From Sphagnum compactum (taxonomy: Eukaryota; Bryophyta; Sphagnopsida; Sphagnales), in assembly GCA_965153455.1 (NCBI GenBank), contig OZ234493.1, forward strand, positions 18,776,213-18,840,212: DNA of 64,000 nucleotides. The letters run 5' to 3'. The translations under genes and the position numbers were made by a program. Below, piece after piece: positions 1 through 12,800 of the stretch (the stretch's first letter is position 1; each line of letters begins with the position of its first letter). Below the pieces are notes generated by a model, which did no database searches, was not told the origin of the DNA, and saw nothing but the letters and a program-made list of their open reading frames with translations.

Positions 1-2449
1 GGATATGAGAATTTGGGACTGGATTGTTATAAAACTTATTGGTTCTTGTTTCTGTTGTTTGATTTTTCAACTGAATGCCTTAAGATCGATCTGGCAGATC
101 TAAAAGCTAATATGGAAGTTCCAATTAACATAATAACAATTGATCATATGTTTGATGAAGGTTTGTCCCGTGTCTGTTCTTAAGCCATTGATACCAAAAA
201 CAAAGAGTCGCTTTTTGAATAACATGAACCAAAAACAATGAAGTCATCTATTTCCTTCTTTAGTGTAGGTTGCCAAAGTGAATAATCATGGCTGAGTCTT
301 CCTCTTGCTTCTGGACTTGCAACAGAAAGTCAGCATTGAAGCAAGTGGTTACATTGGCTTGTACCCGTTGCAGGGAAATTATCCAGAACTGATGAACTGA
401 ATTGTGAAGGAGATGTCACTTTCATACATGTCACTATTGATGGTCACTGAGTAAATGAGGGATTATCACTGGTGTTTATATTGCTAGAGTTATAGTTAGT
501 TCAAACTAGTTCAAGTCCCTTTTGTGTATTTTGTGCTTTTTTTCTTCCTTGTTCTTTAATCATCATTGGACTTCCTCTTTAACTTAAAGGGAAAGTTTTG
601 TCTCTTTGCTAAAGTACCTTTAATTGTGAGAGTTATTGGATTATTGGTGTTTCAAGGCTTTCATCAAGTTTTCCATTCTGCATACCTAGTGTTGCATTTA
701 TGCAGGTCCTAAATAACTATGGAAACATTTCAGTTTTAGGTTTAACCAACCTCAAGTTTCTTTCCAACATGCAAACCTCTAACTGAGACAGGTCTACTTT
801 TTTTTTGGATCTATTGTGATTGCAGATGCAGATGTAGTTCTTAGTATGCCTTGTTTGAACGGGACTTAGGTCGTGGGATAACCTTTTCAGTGAGGAAAAG
901 ACTTTTACACTGTTACAAACCTCCTCCCTCCTACAAACTAAAGTTATGACATGCTAATTGTGCATTTCAGCACAAAGTTTATGAAGAATGCTCTATCCTT
1001 TCTTTTGATCAAGTCCAAAGCGGTCTCTGTTTTAGGGAGTACATGTGGTCATCTCAAGTGTCATTTACTTTTGACAGGAAGCAATCAAAGTATAACTAGT
1101 GGTTGTCTCTCCTCTGGACCTAATCAAAACACCATTACTCTTAGCATCTTTCACAATTCAGTCCCTTGCATTTTCATGGTGCCCCCCAAGTCATGTGCTC
1201 AGGAGTCAAGGGCATCAAGAGGACTTTTCTTCAGTTTGGAGGGTATAAGGATAGAAAGCTTATGCAATCTCAAGGCTTTAGAACTTTCTATCACAGCGTC
1301 AAAGACTAATCTTGGAATTTGATTGGTGTACAGTATCTGAAACATGGTTGAAAAACAGTCAAGTTGACAACCACTGTGTGAGCTTCAACCACCCGGATAC
1401 AAGGTGAACTTCTAGCATGTACTATAGAGGCACAATTGGCAGTGCCATTTTCCAAGTTTCACCTATTTGCATGATCTCATTTCAGATAATTTCAATCCAG
1501 ATAGCTATCTTAATTGCTCATTTTCTATGGCTCAAACACCTCAGCCAACCTTTAAATTGTTGGCTTAATTTGTCTTCATTCCATCTTCTCAGTGTTGCTG
1601 ATTGGTTACACTCTGAAATCTTACCCTAATTGCAGAATCCTGGAATTTTTTCTACCTTTATGCAAACTACTGTAGCATTTGAACTAGAGTAAGCTAGGGT
1701 GATTCCCAAGTGAATGATGTCCTTCCATCATGTGCACAGTGAAGAGACGACTGCTGAGTAATGCAGAGAAATGGAATCCATTCAAGGAAATTCTTGTGTG
1801 GATTGAGTCCTTTGTTGCCAAATTCCAAATTATATCCTTTCTCTTGGTTGGTGTATGTTAAGAAGGAAGCAAATGGCGAGATTGCAAATATAATAGGATG
1901 TCTCTCATGTACTTCAAACAGGAGCCATGAAAGAGGAAATAATCATGGAGCTCTCAGATATTGCAAGCATACATTGGTGTAAAGGGTTCTGGAAATCTGG
2001 AAAAGACTCACAACGTTGAATGTTGCCAGCTATACCCCAAAAACCCCTCCAACAAACATGGTGAAGTAGGATGTAGCAAGAAAGAATGTCATGCAAAAGA
2101 TGAGAAATTTTTAGTGGCTTATGGGTGTATTTCAGGAATATGAGCAGTTGTCATCAGGAATACAGGCAGCTGTGCACATTGATGAAGAGTTGTGCAGTGT
2201 GCACAAATTTTGTCTTAGAGATTATGCATAAGTTAATACCATTGTTGTCACTCCAACTCCCTGTTGTCCATGATGCAAGTGTAGTAGCAAGTGCCTGACT
2301 TTCATCAACCAACAGAGCAGATGGTTTGAAAATAGAAGTTCTGTGTTTGGCGAGATTGTCATGACTTGTGGGAGACTAAGCAGTATGCAGTTGTGCTCCA
2401 GTTGTCTGAAAGACATACTATGCTCATAACTCATAATATGCAAGGGGAA
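1..2449. other. Gene-free stretch, no recognisable product
   Basis: I see no gene that I can support here. The open frames are short, lack family motifs and are not linked by convincing splice sites. One small stretch at 2138-2230 (+) follows a plausible acceptor (TTTCAG) and reads as a helical peptide with the pattern ID-EEL--VH-F--RDY, but it runs into a stop at once and has no recognisable partner exons. The base composition is that of ordinary AT-rich intergenic plant DNA. Confidence 0.4.
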
Positions 2450-2457
2450 GTAAATTC

Positions 2458-2889
2458 CAGTGTTGGGTGTTTCTTTACTTTTATGAAGAACCTCTGGTTC
2501 TAAAAACTAAATTAGAATGGTTCCAGTTCCACAAATAAATGGAACCAGCCATCCGGGTCTGGTTCTTCATTAACCTTTATTCCAGTTCTAGTTGTGAAGA
2601 TCAGATCCAGTTCCAAGTAATCCACATCGGATTCAGCAATTAACTGCTACTTAACCTCCAGTTTGCTCTTGGTTCTATAATTATTTTGAAAAAAATTCTG
2701 GTATTGGTTCTGGTTCCACACATAAATAGAACCAGGAAACCAGTTCCAGGTCGGGATTTTAAAATAGCCCAGTTCTGATTCCAGAACCAGCTAGTTCTGA
2801 CAATTAGACCCAGTTCTGGTTCAGTGTTTACTAACTGGAACCAGAACTGGTGATTTGAACCCACCAAACCAGGTAGGAGCCCAACATTG
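2458..2889. mobile_element. hAT-type MITE copy 1
   Basis: The left end reads CAGTGTTGGGTG and the right end, read on the other strand, CAATGTTGGGCTCC, so the ends form a short terminal inverted repeat. The flanks are an 8-bp target duplication with one mismatch: GTAAATTC (2450-2457) and GTATATTC (2890-2897). An 8-bp duplication with short inverted repeats is the hallmark of hAT transposons. The interior has no coding capacity and is rich in repeated GGTTCTGG / CCAGAACC blocks that could fold back. It belongs to the same family as the copies at 14600, 20089, 22328 and 59627. Confidence 0.8.
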
Positions 2890-2897
2890 GTATATTC

Positions 2898-3990
2898 CTT
2901 AATTAACTTTGCAACACTCCCCAAATGAACAGGATTTTGAATGTCAATAACATTCAGACCATGTGATTCTTGGCTTTGAGATCGTGTCACTTTGGGGTGA
3001 CATCGAGTGTTATCTTTTCAGGACACCAATAAGATCAGCTCTGCTCATGTCTCGTATGTCATCATGGAAATTGCTCATCTTCGACTAAAGGCAAAGAACA
3101 AAGAAAGAAAAACAAAGTTATCCATGGAAACCACAAAACCACAATATTTTGACACTGTCATGAAATCCCTAAAATGAGACATCACAAAAATTTAATAAAC
3201 CGATGAGGACAAGAACAAAATGAGCCACTATGTAGAGCTGGCAATAAGAGGACAAGGATGAGGAGACTTAGTTCACATGAGATGATGTTTGGGCTTTGAA
3301 CTTGCTTCAAGTTTCTTGTGGATCTATGTCCTTATTATGAAGCTGATGGTTAATTGAAATGGTTCATACAGCAAGATTTTCTATTTAAAATTGATGTTTT
3401 CATATAACTGGTGTAGAAAATCATGGTCAATGGCCCTTCATAAGAAGGTGTGTACTGGGTACAGGATTTGGACTTCATTATGCCAAGGTCACGATTTCCA
3501 ATATTATGAGCTTGGAAAGAATATTATGCTAGTTTGCAGTCATTGGAAAAAAATCAATTAGCAAAGTAATCAGCTTGATTTCATAGTTATTGAATTTTAT
3601 GCCTCAACCCTTAGTAAGACAATCAGCTGAACAAGTCTGTTACCCAAATATATGGATATTGCAATCCTTAGTACATTGTCTTGATAAACATGGCACAGAA
3701 TTTGAAAACTGATCACAACCTAAGACTTAACTTGGCATAAATGTGTTTTTCTCCAACTATTGTTTCAAATCATTGTACTATGACCAATGGGAAATCTTGC
3801 TTTTGTCCAATTTCAAATGACCATCATCATTAGGACATGTCCATACACTCCCAGCCACCACCCACATTTTGGATATTGAGCAACCAATGCACTGCCCCAG
3901 TCATTAAAGAATCGTTGAACTAATGCCCACATTGCTCAGTGCTCCCAACACTGACCAAGTACCATAGATGTAGTTTACACCCCCAACAAC
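2898..3990. other. Gene-free stretch
   Basis: No coding region, RNA gene or clear repeat was recognised. It separates the first MITE from the cyclase remnant. Parts of it may derive from upstream portions of the cyclase gene, but I could not see a family motif. Confidence 0.4.
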
Positions 3991-3994
3991 CCCA

Positions 3995-4560
3995 CAAACT
4001 ATCATCCAGTTGGCAATCAAGCTTTTGAAACACAAATCAACCATGCACTCAATTGGCTACGTAATAGACAAGTGTTACATGTCAAAGGTGATTGGGTGTA
4101 TCAAAAGCCACATGTTCGTCCAGGTAGTTGGGCCTTCCAATTTAACAACACCTGCTTCATTGACCTAGATAACACATCAGTGGTGGTGATGGTTATGGAT
4201 CATGCCTGCCAACAATTTGGCATAGGGGGCAACAACAAAGCCATAGCTTGTGGCAAAGAATGGGTTATGGGCTTGCAAAGTAAGAAAGGGGGCTTTGCTG
4301 CTTGTGATGTAGGCAACACCCATCTCTACATCAACAACATCCCACTTGCAGATCCTGGCAGTTTGCTTGACCCACCAACAGTGGATGTCACAGCTTGTGT
4401 TGTGGGCATGTTGGCCCAACTACATGAGTCATTAGTGGATAGCTCAACTTGAGCATTGCTTGCCTTGATCTCAAAAGGTAATGCAAACCACACAGGAGGG
4501 TAAAATGGGCTCAGATTTTTGCAAAACACTCAACATGAAAACGGGCTATGGCCAGATGAA
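3995..4560 (+). pseudogene. Squalene-hopene cyclase remnant (bacterial-type triterpene cyclase)
   Basis: The open frame from about 3995 to 4452 (stop TGA at 4450-4452) reads as the central part of a class II triterpene cyclase of the squalene-hopene type. Matching landmarks in order are: a WL--RQ segment, KGDW, a (K)PHVRPGSWAF block, a DLDN tetrapeptide at 4162-4173 where the catalytic motif DXDD is expected, a QW-like block (GLQSKKGGF, near 4276-4302), then the highly conserved NTHLYINNIP-AD-GSLLDPPT-DVTA stretch to 4411. Past the stop, another frame continues with a weak QENG-W-like motif near 4520. A full cyclase is over 600 residues; only about 150 are here and no start or flanking exons were found. 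The last Asp of DXDD is Asn and the Trp of the QW motif is Phe, both signs of decay. Such cyclases make hopanoids or tetrahymanol-like triterpenes and are known in ferns, lycophytes and bryophytes. The remnant could also be a divergent exon of a larger gene. Confidence 0.75.
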
Positions 4561-4569
4561 CATTTCGCA

Positions 4570-6185
4570 GGTGGTGGTTTCTCATAGGTGATTTAAATAT
4601 GTTACCAAGGTTATCAAAAGTTTTCCCCTTGTGGGCACATGCTTGCTATAGCAATTTCATGCGAAACAATTGACACAAAATGAACTCGCTTCAAATTTCT
4701 TGTGGACCTATGTCCTTTAAATAAGCCATACATGACATTAGAGATCACACTGAGGAGCATTTGCCATTTATGATTCTCCATAGTAAGTCATAAGTGATAG
4801 CCACCAGATGGTTTATGAAGTTATGCCCACACAAGATTGCAAATTGACCAATTAACAGACATTTAAATTATGGGAGGAGGGTATGCTCCAAAAGCAATTT
4901 AATGTGAAAACTATAAGACAAAAGTTTCCCAAAATTCAATTTATAACTAGAATGTGAATTTTAAATAGAATTCCCAATGTATGTATATTTTCTATCTTAG
5001 TAAGCTATTGTGTTATGTTAAATAAAATATTCAATTGGTTTTTAGTGCTACTATGTTGTGATATCTTACATTGAAATTTGTTTAAAGTTTTCTCTGGTGG
5101 TGGACTAGAACAAAATCAATGCATAAGGCTTTGAAAATGCAACTTCTTTGAGCTCGACAATTACAGTTCATGCGGAATGCCTGGTGTCTATAGTCTATAC
5201 AAGCCTCCCCAATGAAGGATTTAAAAATCAATTCTAAATCATGCTAAATCATGCAGTGGTGTTTCAAGTCTCTACTATCAACTCCCTTCAACCAATTTTC
5301 TGCCGATAGATTAGGCATAGTCCAACCTTTTCTTTTTGGCAAATTTGACAAAAGGCTGTAAGATTAAAACGGGTTAGTTATGTGTCTTTGCAAAAGTAGA
5401 ATTTAAGATCAGGTATACACAATTCATCAACATTGTTGCTTTCCTTAAAGAGTACCTATACCACACTCTAGCTTATGACACAAATGCCAAGCTTTTAACG
5501 GAGAAAGCTTCTTCTTATGGGATAGGCAAAGTTGTCCATAAGGCCTTTTTGATGGCATTGGAACAAATAACTAAATCATCAGCTCACCACTCCATTAAAC
5601 CCTGTACCCTAAATCAACATGTCTACCATTAGCTTTCCTGGCCACATGTAGAATTCCAAAACAAACATTTTTGCAAAGAAAAAGATGAATACGTCTTATT
5701 TGATTTTTCTACTCGCATGAGTGTGAACCTAAATCTTACTTAAATCCTTGATCTGAAGCAATCAAAGGGGCAATTTTTTACTAGTTCTGAATGGCTAATC
5801 ACAGCTTATACCTAGAGTGGGTTAGTACTTAGTATGCTAGTGGTTTTTCAGTATGAGAAATAACATAACAATTTAGTAATCTACAACATTACCACATAAT
5901 GTACTGCATGGAGCCAGCTTTCAAAAGGACACCACACCTTTGATATATGAAAGAGGGTATATGGCACTTCTTCCTCTTATTTCCCATTTCTTTTGTTCAA
6001 GAAAATTCAAAATTTTAAATTTGCTTTATCTTATTTCCCTTTTCTATTTTGTTCAAGAAAATTTTGTAAATTTAAGGGGCCTTCACCTTAATTTCTGATT
6101 CCATTTGTTCAAGAAAAATTCAATAGGTGGAAAGATTCTTCCCCTTTTGTCCCAGTTCTTTTGTTAAAAAAACTGTTCTTTAAAA
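4570..6185. other. Gene-free stretch
   Basis: AT-rich intergenic DNA without recognisable coding regions. Near 5960-6170 a phrase of the type TTTGTTCAAGAAAATT recurs three or four times at intervals of about 70 bp, a loose degenerate repetition that precedes the tandem array at 6190. Confidence 0.4.
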
Positions 6186-6189
6186 CACT

Positions 6190-6670
6190 ATGTAAGGTGC
6201 AACAATGGGCGATATGCCTGCAATATAGGCCCTTAATTCAAAGAACTATTACCAGGTAATGCCCCCCAATGGGGAATGTGGATGGATAGGCCCTTAATTT
6301 CCGGACATACCCCCTCCTATGGCCTTAAACCATCCACGTGACCTTGCATGAGACCTTATACAACTATCCTAGGGACATTTAAACTGTCGCACCACCAGGT
6401 AAGACCCAACAATAGGGACCTTGGTTGGACAGGCCCTTAATGGCAGGAACTACACTATTCCTGGGCCTTAACCACTCCACACTACCTTGCTTGTGGCCTT
6501 ATTATACAGCTACCCCAGGGACGTTAACACTGTAAAGCCCGACGATGGGGGAACGCGCCTAGGCATGGGTCCTTCATTTCCGGAACCACCCCCTCCGGCG
6601 GCCGTACGTCCCTACACAAGACCTTGCATACGGCCTTAAACGGCCACCCTAGGGACGTTAACACCGCCAT
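6190..6670. repeat. Degenerate tandem repeat upstream of CAP-H, unit about 140 bp
   Basis: Three long units (about 6254-6398, 6399-6532, 6533-6670) and a shortened first unit (6190-6253) follow one another. Each keeps the same order of landmarks: AACAATGGGG, GGCCCTTAAT, TTTCCGGAAC, a CCCCCTCC block, GGCCTTAAACC, ACCTTGCAT, GGCCTTATACAGC and CCTAGGGACGTTAACACTG. Units differ at roughly a quarter of positions, so the array is old. GC content rises along it toward the gene. It ends about 140 bp before the CAP-H start codon, so it forms most of the proximal promoter or 5' UTR region. Confidence 0.8.
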
Positions 6671-6810
6671 TGCACCTTTCAAGTGTGGTTTGCTAGGGCG
6701 GGAAATGTTTGCTGCGAGAATGCGAAAACAAAGCGGAGAGTGCTCTGCGTTGTTGCTTCCCGAGCTCCGAGTACTTTTGATTTGTTTGCAAGCGCGGTCG
6801 GTTCGAGGGG

Positions 6811-9800
6811 ATGGAGCTCAGGACGCCGTTGAAGGCCAGGGTGCAGTCTCCGGGGCCTCATTTGCTCACGCCCAATGATGACGACGCGGAACGTGCACAA
6901 ATGAGAGTGGCGCGCGCCACAACGTTGTTGCGTAAGTCCTCCGGGATGATGATGGTCTTCGACTTCGAGCAGGTGTCGACCCCTCCAAGGGAAAGCAACG
7001 TGCTTAGTCGGGACCGTATCCTGGAGCTTCACAACAACTGCATCAAGCTCGCTGCGGAGAATGTACGTGGGCACTATGTCTCTCTCCCCCTGTTGGATTA
7101 CTGTTAGGATCAGATGATCCCCGATTGTTGAAGAACTTCTTGTTATTTTCTGTGCTCTGTGTGGTGCCTAGCTCCGTGAAACTTCTCCGTTCCCCTGACT
7201 GAAACGCTGGTGAGTTCAGAAGGTTTGTGTGTTGTGAAGCGCTGCAGTTCAATTCCATGCATGCAAAGAAGAATGTCGAAACCAAGGAAGTTGTGGCTTA
7301 TCAATTTGGAAAAGGCTTGAAAAAGTCTGTGTACGAATTCTTGAAAATTGTCCAGAAATTCTCGAAATGTGCGATGCAATTCGATTGACAGAAGTTTATT
7401 TAGACTTCACATTTTCACGACAATGGATATCGTCGATCCGTCCGTCGGCCGCTCGGTGTAGAAGGCGTCATGAGGATTAAGAAAATGCTTTCATAATGCA
7501 AGGAGACACGCAGTAGCTGACGTACAATTCTGGGAAAGAAAAAACCAACGATCAATCGTCTTTCTTCAGAAGCCTTTAGGGTTTAGCTGCAGTCAAATGG
7601 AACAATTAGGAGCTTCCAGATATGATCACCGTCTGTCATGAAAACAACAGGCTCATAGTTTGTAGTGATGTAGGCTACTGGCTCACCATAAACCTTGTTC
7701 ATGTGGCTGAGGGGATTTGCAGAAGATTACCCAGCGCAACACATGGGATCTGAAGTTGATTGACCATCTGAGCACTCTTGTTAAGGGAGGACATGATGAT
7801 CAGGACCAGACAAATTTCCAAAAGGTGTCATCTATGTCCACTACAACCATTGACCTGAAACTTGGCTTGAGGAAAGAAATGTCTTAGGGAAATTTTGGAG
7901 ACCAAGGCCACCTATAGTGGGATTGCTAGTTGAGCTAGTGTTTCAAGTAGATGCAGTGGATGCATTGTTTTTTGCCAGAAGTACATAGACCTTGTCAGCT
8001 GTCTGGCATTGACAATGCTTCAAGTGTCAAAGATGATTGTAACAGGTTTTCTTTTGTGGTGTCGTAAGTCTTGGATTTTGGTGAAGCTTACGTTTGCGTA
8101 CTTGTAGCAATTTCGAGTTTCATTCTTAATGCAAGGCCCAACAAATCTCACAAATGATCATTGATCTGGTTTTCAACAGAGGGAGTCTATAGAAATGTTT
8201 TAATTTTCTGTGAACAAAATGGCAGGCGAGCTGCACACTAGAAGCAGGTGTCAAGATATACTCGACAAGAGTTGATTCTGTGCACACAGAAGCCTACAAA
8301 GTATTAGGGGGCCTCAATCGGACAGCTGGGGCTACCAATGACAACTGTAAGTGACACTTGCACCAGATTAGATACTGGGACTTCAATTGAAGATGTCCCT
8401 CATGCTCTATCGAACATATAAATCATTTAGCTCTGGTGGAAATGGTGTGTTCATGGGCCAGTGGTAATAGTTGACATCAGCTCAGTCATTATCAGATATG
8501 TGGCCATATACTCAGAGCTTGAGCCTAAACCTTAAGGGTGACTGTAGACTATGGCAAGTCTGCTATACTGCTTTGTGACGAAGAATACCTTTGCTATATG
8601 CTGCCACCTGGTATCAGGGTACAAATATGGTTGATATTTGGAAACAGAAGATGCTAAAGAGTCCTTGCTTGGTGTTTCAAGGGAGATTTTACAACTCATA
8701 TAGGAGTGAGACCATGTGTGGTCAAAGCTGGAAGGCTCATTTGGAGATGGTCTGAGAAATGGCTAATAACAGCTGTTTGAATGTTTCTGTGGTGCACAGC
8801 CCAGTTTGTGGATGTAGACAATGGCAAGGAAGGTGAAGATAATGAAGATGAACCACGGAAGGATTTGCAGAAGAAAGTATGTGAAGTCTTGCCCCAGTTA
8901 GAGTTTGGCAGACACAATCTATATTTTTGACCTAGATTGAGAGAAGACGGTATAAGTTAGAATAACAAGCTAATGAGTTGCAATGAGCAAGTAAGGTGCA
9001 GGGAGACCAGTTATGAAGATGGTTGATTCCATATTGCATTATTGCTGTTGCATATGAAATGGAGAACCACGATGTGAATTATGTCTTGCATGGCAGATCA
9101 GATGGTAAATAGGTGAGTGGTGGTAAATACAGCCTCTTTGATTAGACCCCTGTAGTTTGGCACAGCCTTGATAGCTTATGAAATAATGAGCAATATAAGA
9201 GACATAGAGTGAGGTGAAAAACTATTCATCGCTTGCTTGAAGGTGAGGATCCAATGGCTGGTGTGTGTAGATGGGGAACCGCTCAAGTACTTTAGAAGAA
9301 TCATTTGCAAACCTCAATGTGAAGAAATTTGATGGTAAGATACGCTTTATAGACAGATGTGCCATCATGTTTGACTGCACATGGATGCTCCTTGCAAGAG
9401 TTAGCTTCAATAGATTTTCCTTAAAAATCTGGGGGTGAGGTGGTGAGGTGTGCACAGGGTGCCGACTGCCATGATTGTGTGGAGGCAACAGGATTTTCAG
9501 CAATTGCATGCTCGTAGTCATTGAGAGATGTGCTTTCATGTCTGACTTCAGATGGATGTGCTTTGCAGGAGTAAATTTTCTTCAGCAATCTATGTGTAGG
9601 TTGGTGGGATAGGAAGAGGTGTGTATAGACATTGAGTGGTATTATTGTGTGGAGCCAATAGGATTTCATTAAGTCATACAACTAACCATAACATGGCCAA
9701 TGGTGTGTGCAGTGGCATTCACTGTTGACCCCCTGTTTCACCAAATGTCAGCACAATTTGATGAAGGTGGAGCCAAAGGCCTGCTGCTCAACACGCTCAG

Positions 9801-12800
9801 TGTATTTCAGGGCTGTGAGATTGTCTGTGATTCTTGGGTGGCACCTGAGAAAATCATGAAGTCTACAGATAAAGTTCATGCTGAATTTAGTACCTTCATC
9901 GATATGTCCTTCATGAAAGGTGAAACCAGGGAGCATATACATGATATCTCTGTATGCCATGCCCTTATGTCATAGGACCCATTTGTACATGTCAGATAGA
10001 GACAGGAAGACTGGAATAGAAAGGTAGAAGAAGAATAGTCATCAGTGTCCAGTTGACAGCTCAGAGACCAACAGGAGTAAACCTTTAACAGCAGAACCCA
10101 CCCTTGAGAAAATTCATATGCATAATGTCTAGAAGTCTAGCATTTAAGGTACCTCTGGTCCATGCGGGCCAACACTTGGACTAAAGAAACAAGAATGTTC
10201 TGAGGAAGCCAAGGTGAACAAATGAAGGGAAGACCCAGTGAAACACTGAGAGATTCTGCATTTTTGGAGAAATGAAGTACCAATGTGGTCATAGATAGTC
10301 AGGCCATGCTTGCAAATCGCAGCTGGACTTCTAAATACAAGGTTGATGTTTCATATGTCTTCCACATAGATTTTTCCATAGACTCACATGACCCTTCATG
10401 GCAGATGATATCGAGTGTGTTATGAACAGCCTGTTGAAGGTGACAGAAATTTCACCAACTCTAAAGGAAATCTTGAAGATGGTGGACGATCCATATCGGG
10501 CAGCTGTAGAGGATGAAGCTTATTCTGGCTCCCCTGGAAGGTGTGAGACTGATTTTCCATGGCAGGAGAACCATGGGGCTTTCTCAGGAGAAGATGGTGA
10601 GGAAATCAGTACAATTGACTCTCATTCAGGCTTTAATGATTATGAGGAGGGAAGGGGTTCTCTTGAAGGATTTCAGGATGTTGTGAACTCAACACCTCAG
10701 ATGGGATCTTGGAGTGAAGTGACCCCAGATCTGGATGATTTTGAGGTTAGACTTAGTCTGCCTTATATCTAAAGACACACATGTTGATGCCTCAATAATT
10801 TGGGTATGTTTCTCTTATATTCTATGTAAATTATCACCCATGGGATCCCAGAGTACTCTAGTCTTATATTCTCAGATGTGTAAGTAAGCAATGTCTATGA
10901 CTATCGGAAGTGCTGCAGGTTAGAATTGGTTTAGGATCACAATCATTCAGAAGTGACTGTTTCCTCCCCTCTTTCCTGTCTAAGGTGTGTGTTGTACTTG
11001 GACATGACTAGTATACTTTGGAAATACACCTCTCTTTTACTTCCAATTGTAAATTGGACCAGATGTCTTGCACCTGTGGAATATTAATTCCTTCTCCTCC
11101 AGTACCCTGTGTTCAGCCTTGGCTCTCCCTCACTTATGCAATTTCTGCTAAGTAACAAGTTTCTTTCTATGAAATTCAAGCCCATGAAGATTGTCCAGAT
11201 TACAGATGTTTGACCTTGCTTTCATACTTGTGCTCCCTTTCATGCTTGCAGGGAGATTTGGGTGATGGTGAGGTTGAGGACTCAAGGGTTGGAGACATCA
11301 TGAGACATGGGTCAGTTGAATGGCTTACGGCTAGCTTTGGTCAGTCCACCCAGGCGAATGCATGGGCTGGTCCAGACCATTGGAAATACCACAAACCTAG
11401 GGGTAAATGCTGCAACAACCCTTTCCTTGTGTTCCCAGCATGTCATAGAACATCTATGGATGACTGCAGAGTATATGCAAATTGTAATTTTCTGGTGTTG
11501 ATTTCTGTAGTGTGTCAGGTGTTGCCTTTTGTGCTCATTCAAGTTCCAAGATTCTTGTTATCAAGTTCTCCTGTACTCCATAAAGACCCTCTTTTACAAG
11601 TATCCTTCTCTCACCATTCTTTTACAACTTGCTTCTGAGGTGGACAGATGCTCAACATCGTATGGAGACTGTGGAAGTGGGATGCACTGAAGGCTCAAAG
11701 AAAAAGAGGAAAAAGCGGCAACATTTTGTGCTTGATTTTGAGAATCCACTGGAACTTGATATGTCTAAATTTGAGCCCCCAGAGAATCCTAACTCAACCC
11801 TGTTGGTGCATCGTGGAGGGTCTTGTAGCTCACTTCTCCCACCAGACTTGCATTATGAGGCTCTCAATCTTGTGACCCTTTTCCTTAAGCCTACTGTCCA
11901 GGTTTCTCTTGCTCCCTCTCTCTCATGCTCAAATATCAATCAGCTTGTGCCAAAACTGCTAACGTGGCTATTTGTGGTAAGTTTTGGGTGTTCCATGGAG
12001 GCATTCATTCAAGTTGAGAAACATGGAGGGATAATAGTAGCTATCCTAAAAAATGTTAATTCTACTTCCAAGGAACAAGGTCCTCCTGTTAGACAGGCCA
12101 AGTCTCAGTGGATAAGGGCTTGAGAAAACTTCAAGGGTTTGTGAATTTATTGAAGAGGGTCTTCTCTCATCAGAGTTGAAGGACCTTTGAAAAGAAATTG
12201 TCTGAGCCTTTTGACCAATTTGGTGCAATACATGATACAAAACTTTCACCCAACCATTTTCCATTGAAGACTTAGGTCAAAAGGGTTTAAAGGGTCACCT
12301 GACATGTCTTTTCTCCAATTTGCAGTGCCTTGGAAAGTGGGGCAGACCAAAGTCAGGTATAATATCTATGATCCATACCTTGTTCAATGTACTAGAATAA
12401 TATTCCATGCTTTTTGCATCATATTTCCATTCTGCAGATTTGGTGGTCTCTGATTTGGTGTAGTTCATACAATCATGACCTGAGCACATCCTAATGTCTA
12501 TGACTTCTGTAGATAAGGCAAGGCCAAAGGGACATTGTGCAGAAGATTATGATATGGACTCTGGTAATGATGAAAGGGCTCCCTTATCTGATGGTTGCTG
12601 GCCTGAGGAGAATGACCATGGCGAATTGGACAATCTCTTTGAAAATGACCTTATCAATGCACCACCCAAGGTGATTTTTCCAGACATAATATAGCTTGGA
12701 TTTGAACTTGATACCTGCATGCACTCCAGATGATGCATCATATTCTCATTCTTCCTGCATATATTGCTGCTCCCTGTTCTTGTCTTTGCTGTCAGTTCAC

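Noticed and set aside
2138-2230. Possible exon with an ID-EEL--VH-F--RDY pattern, faintly like PRP31-type helices
   Set aside because: The match is short and needs an indel, a stop follows immediately, no donor is in phase, and no neighbouring exon of such a gene was found.
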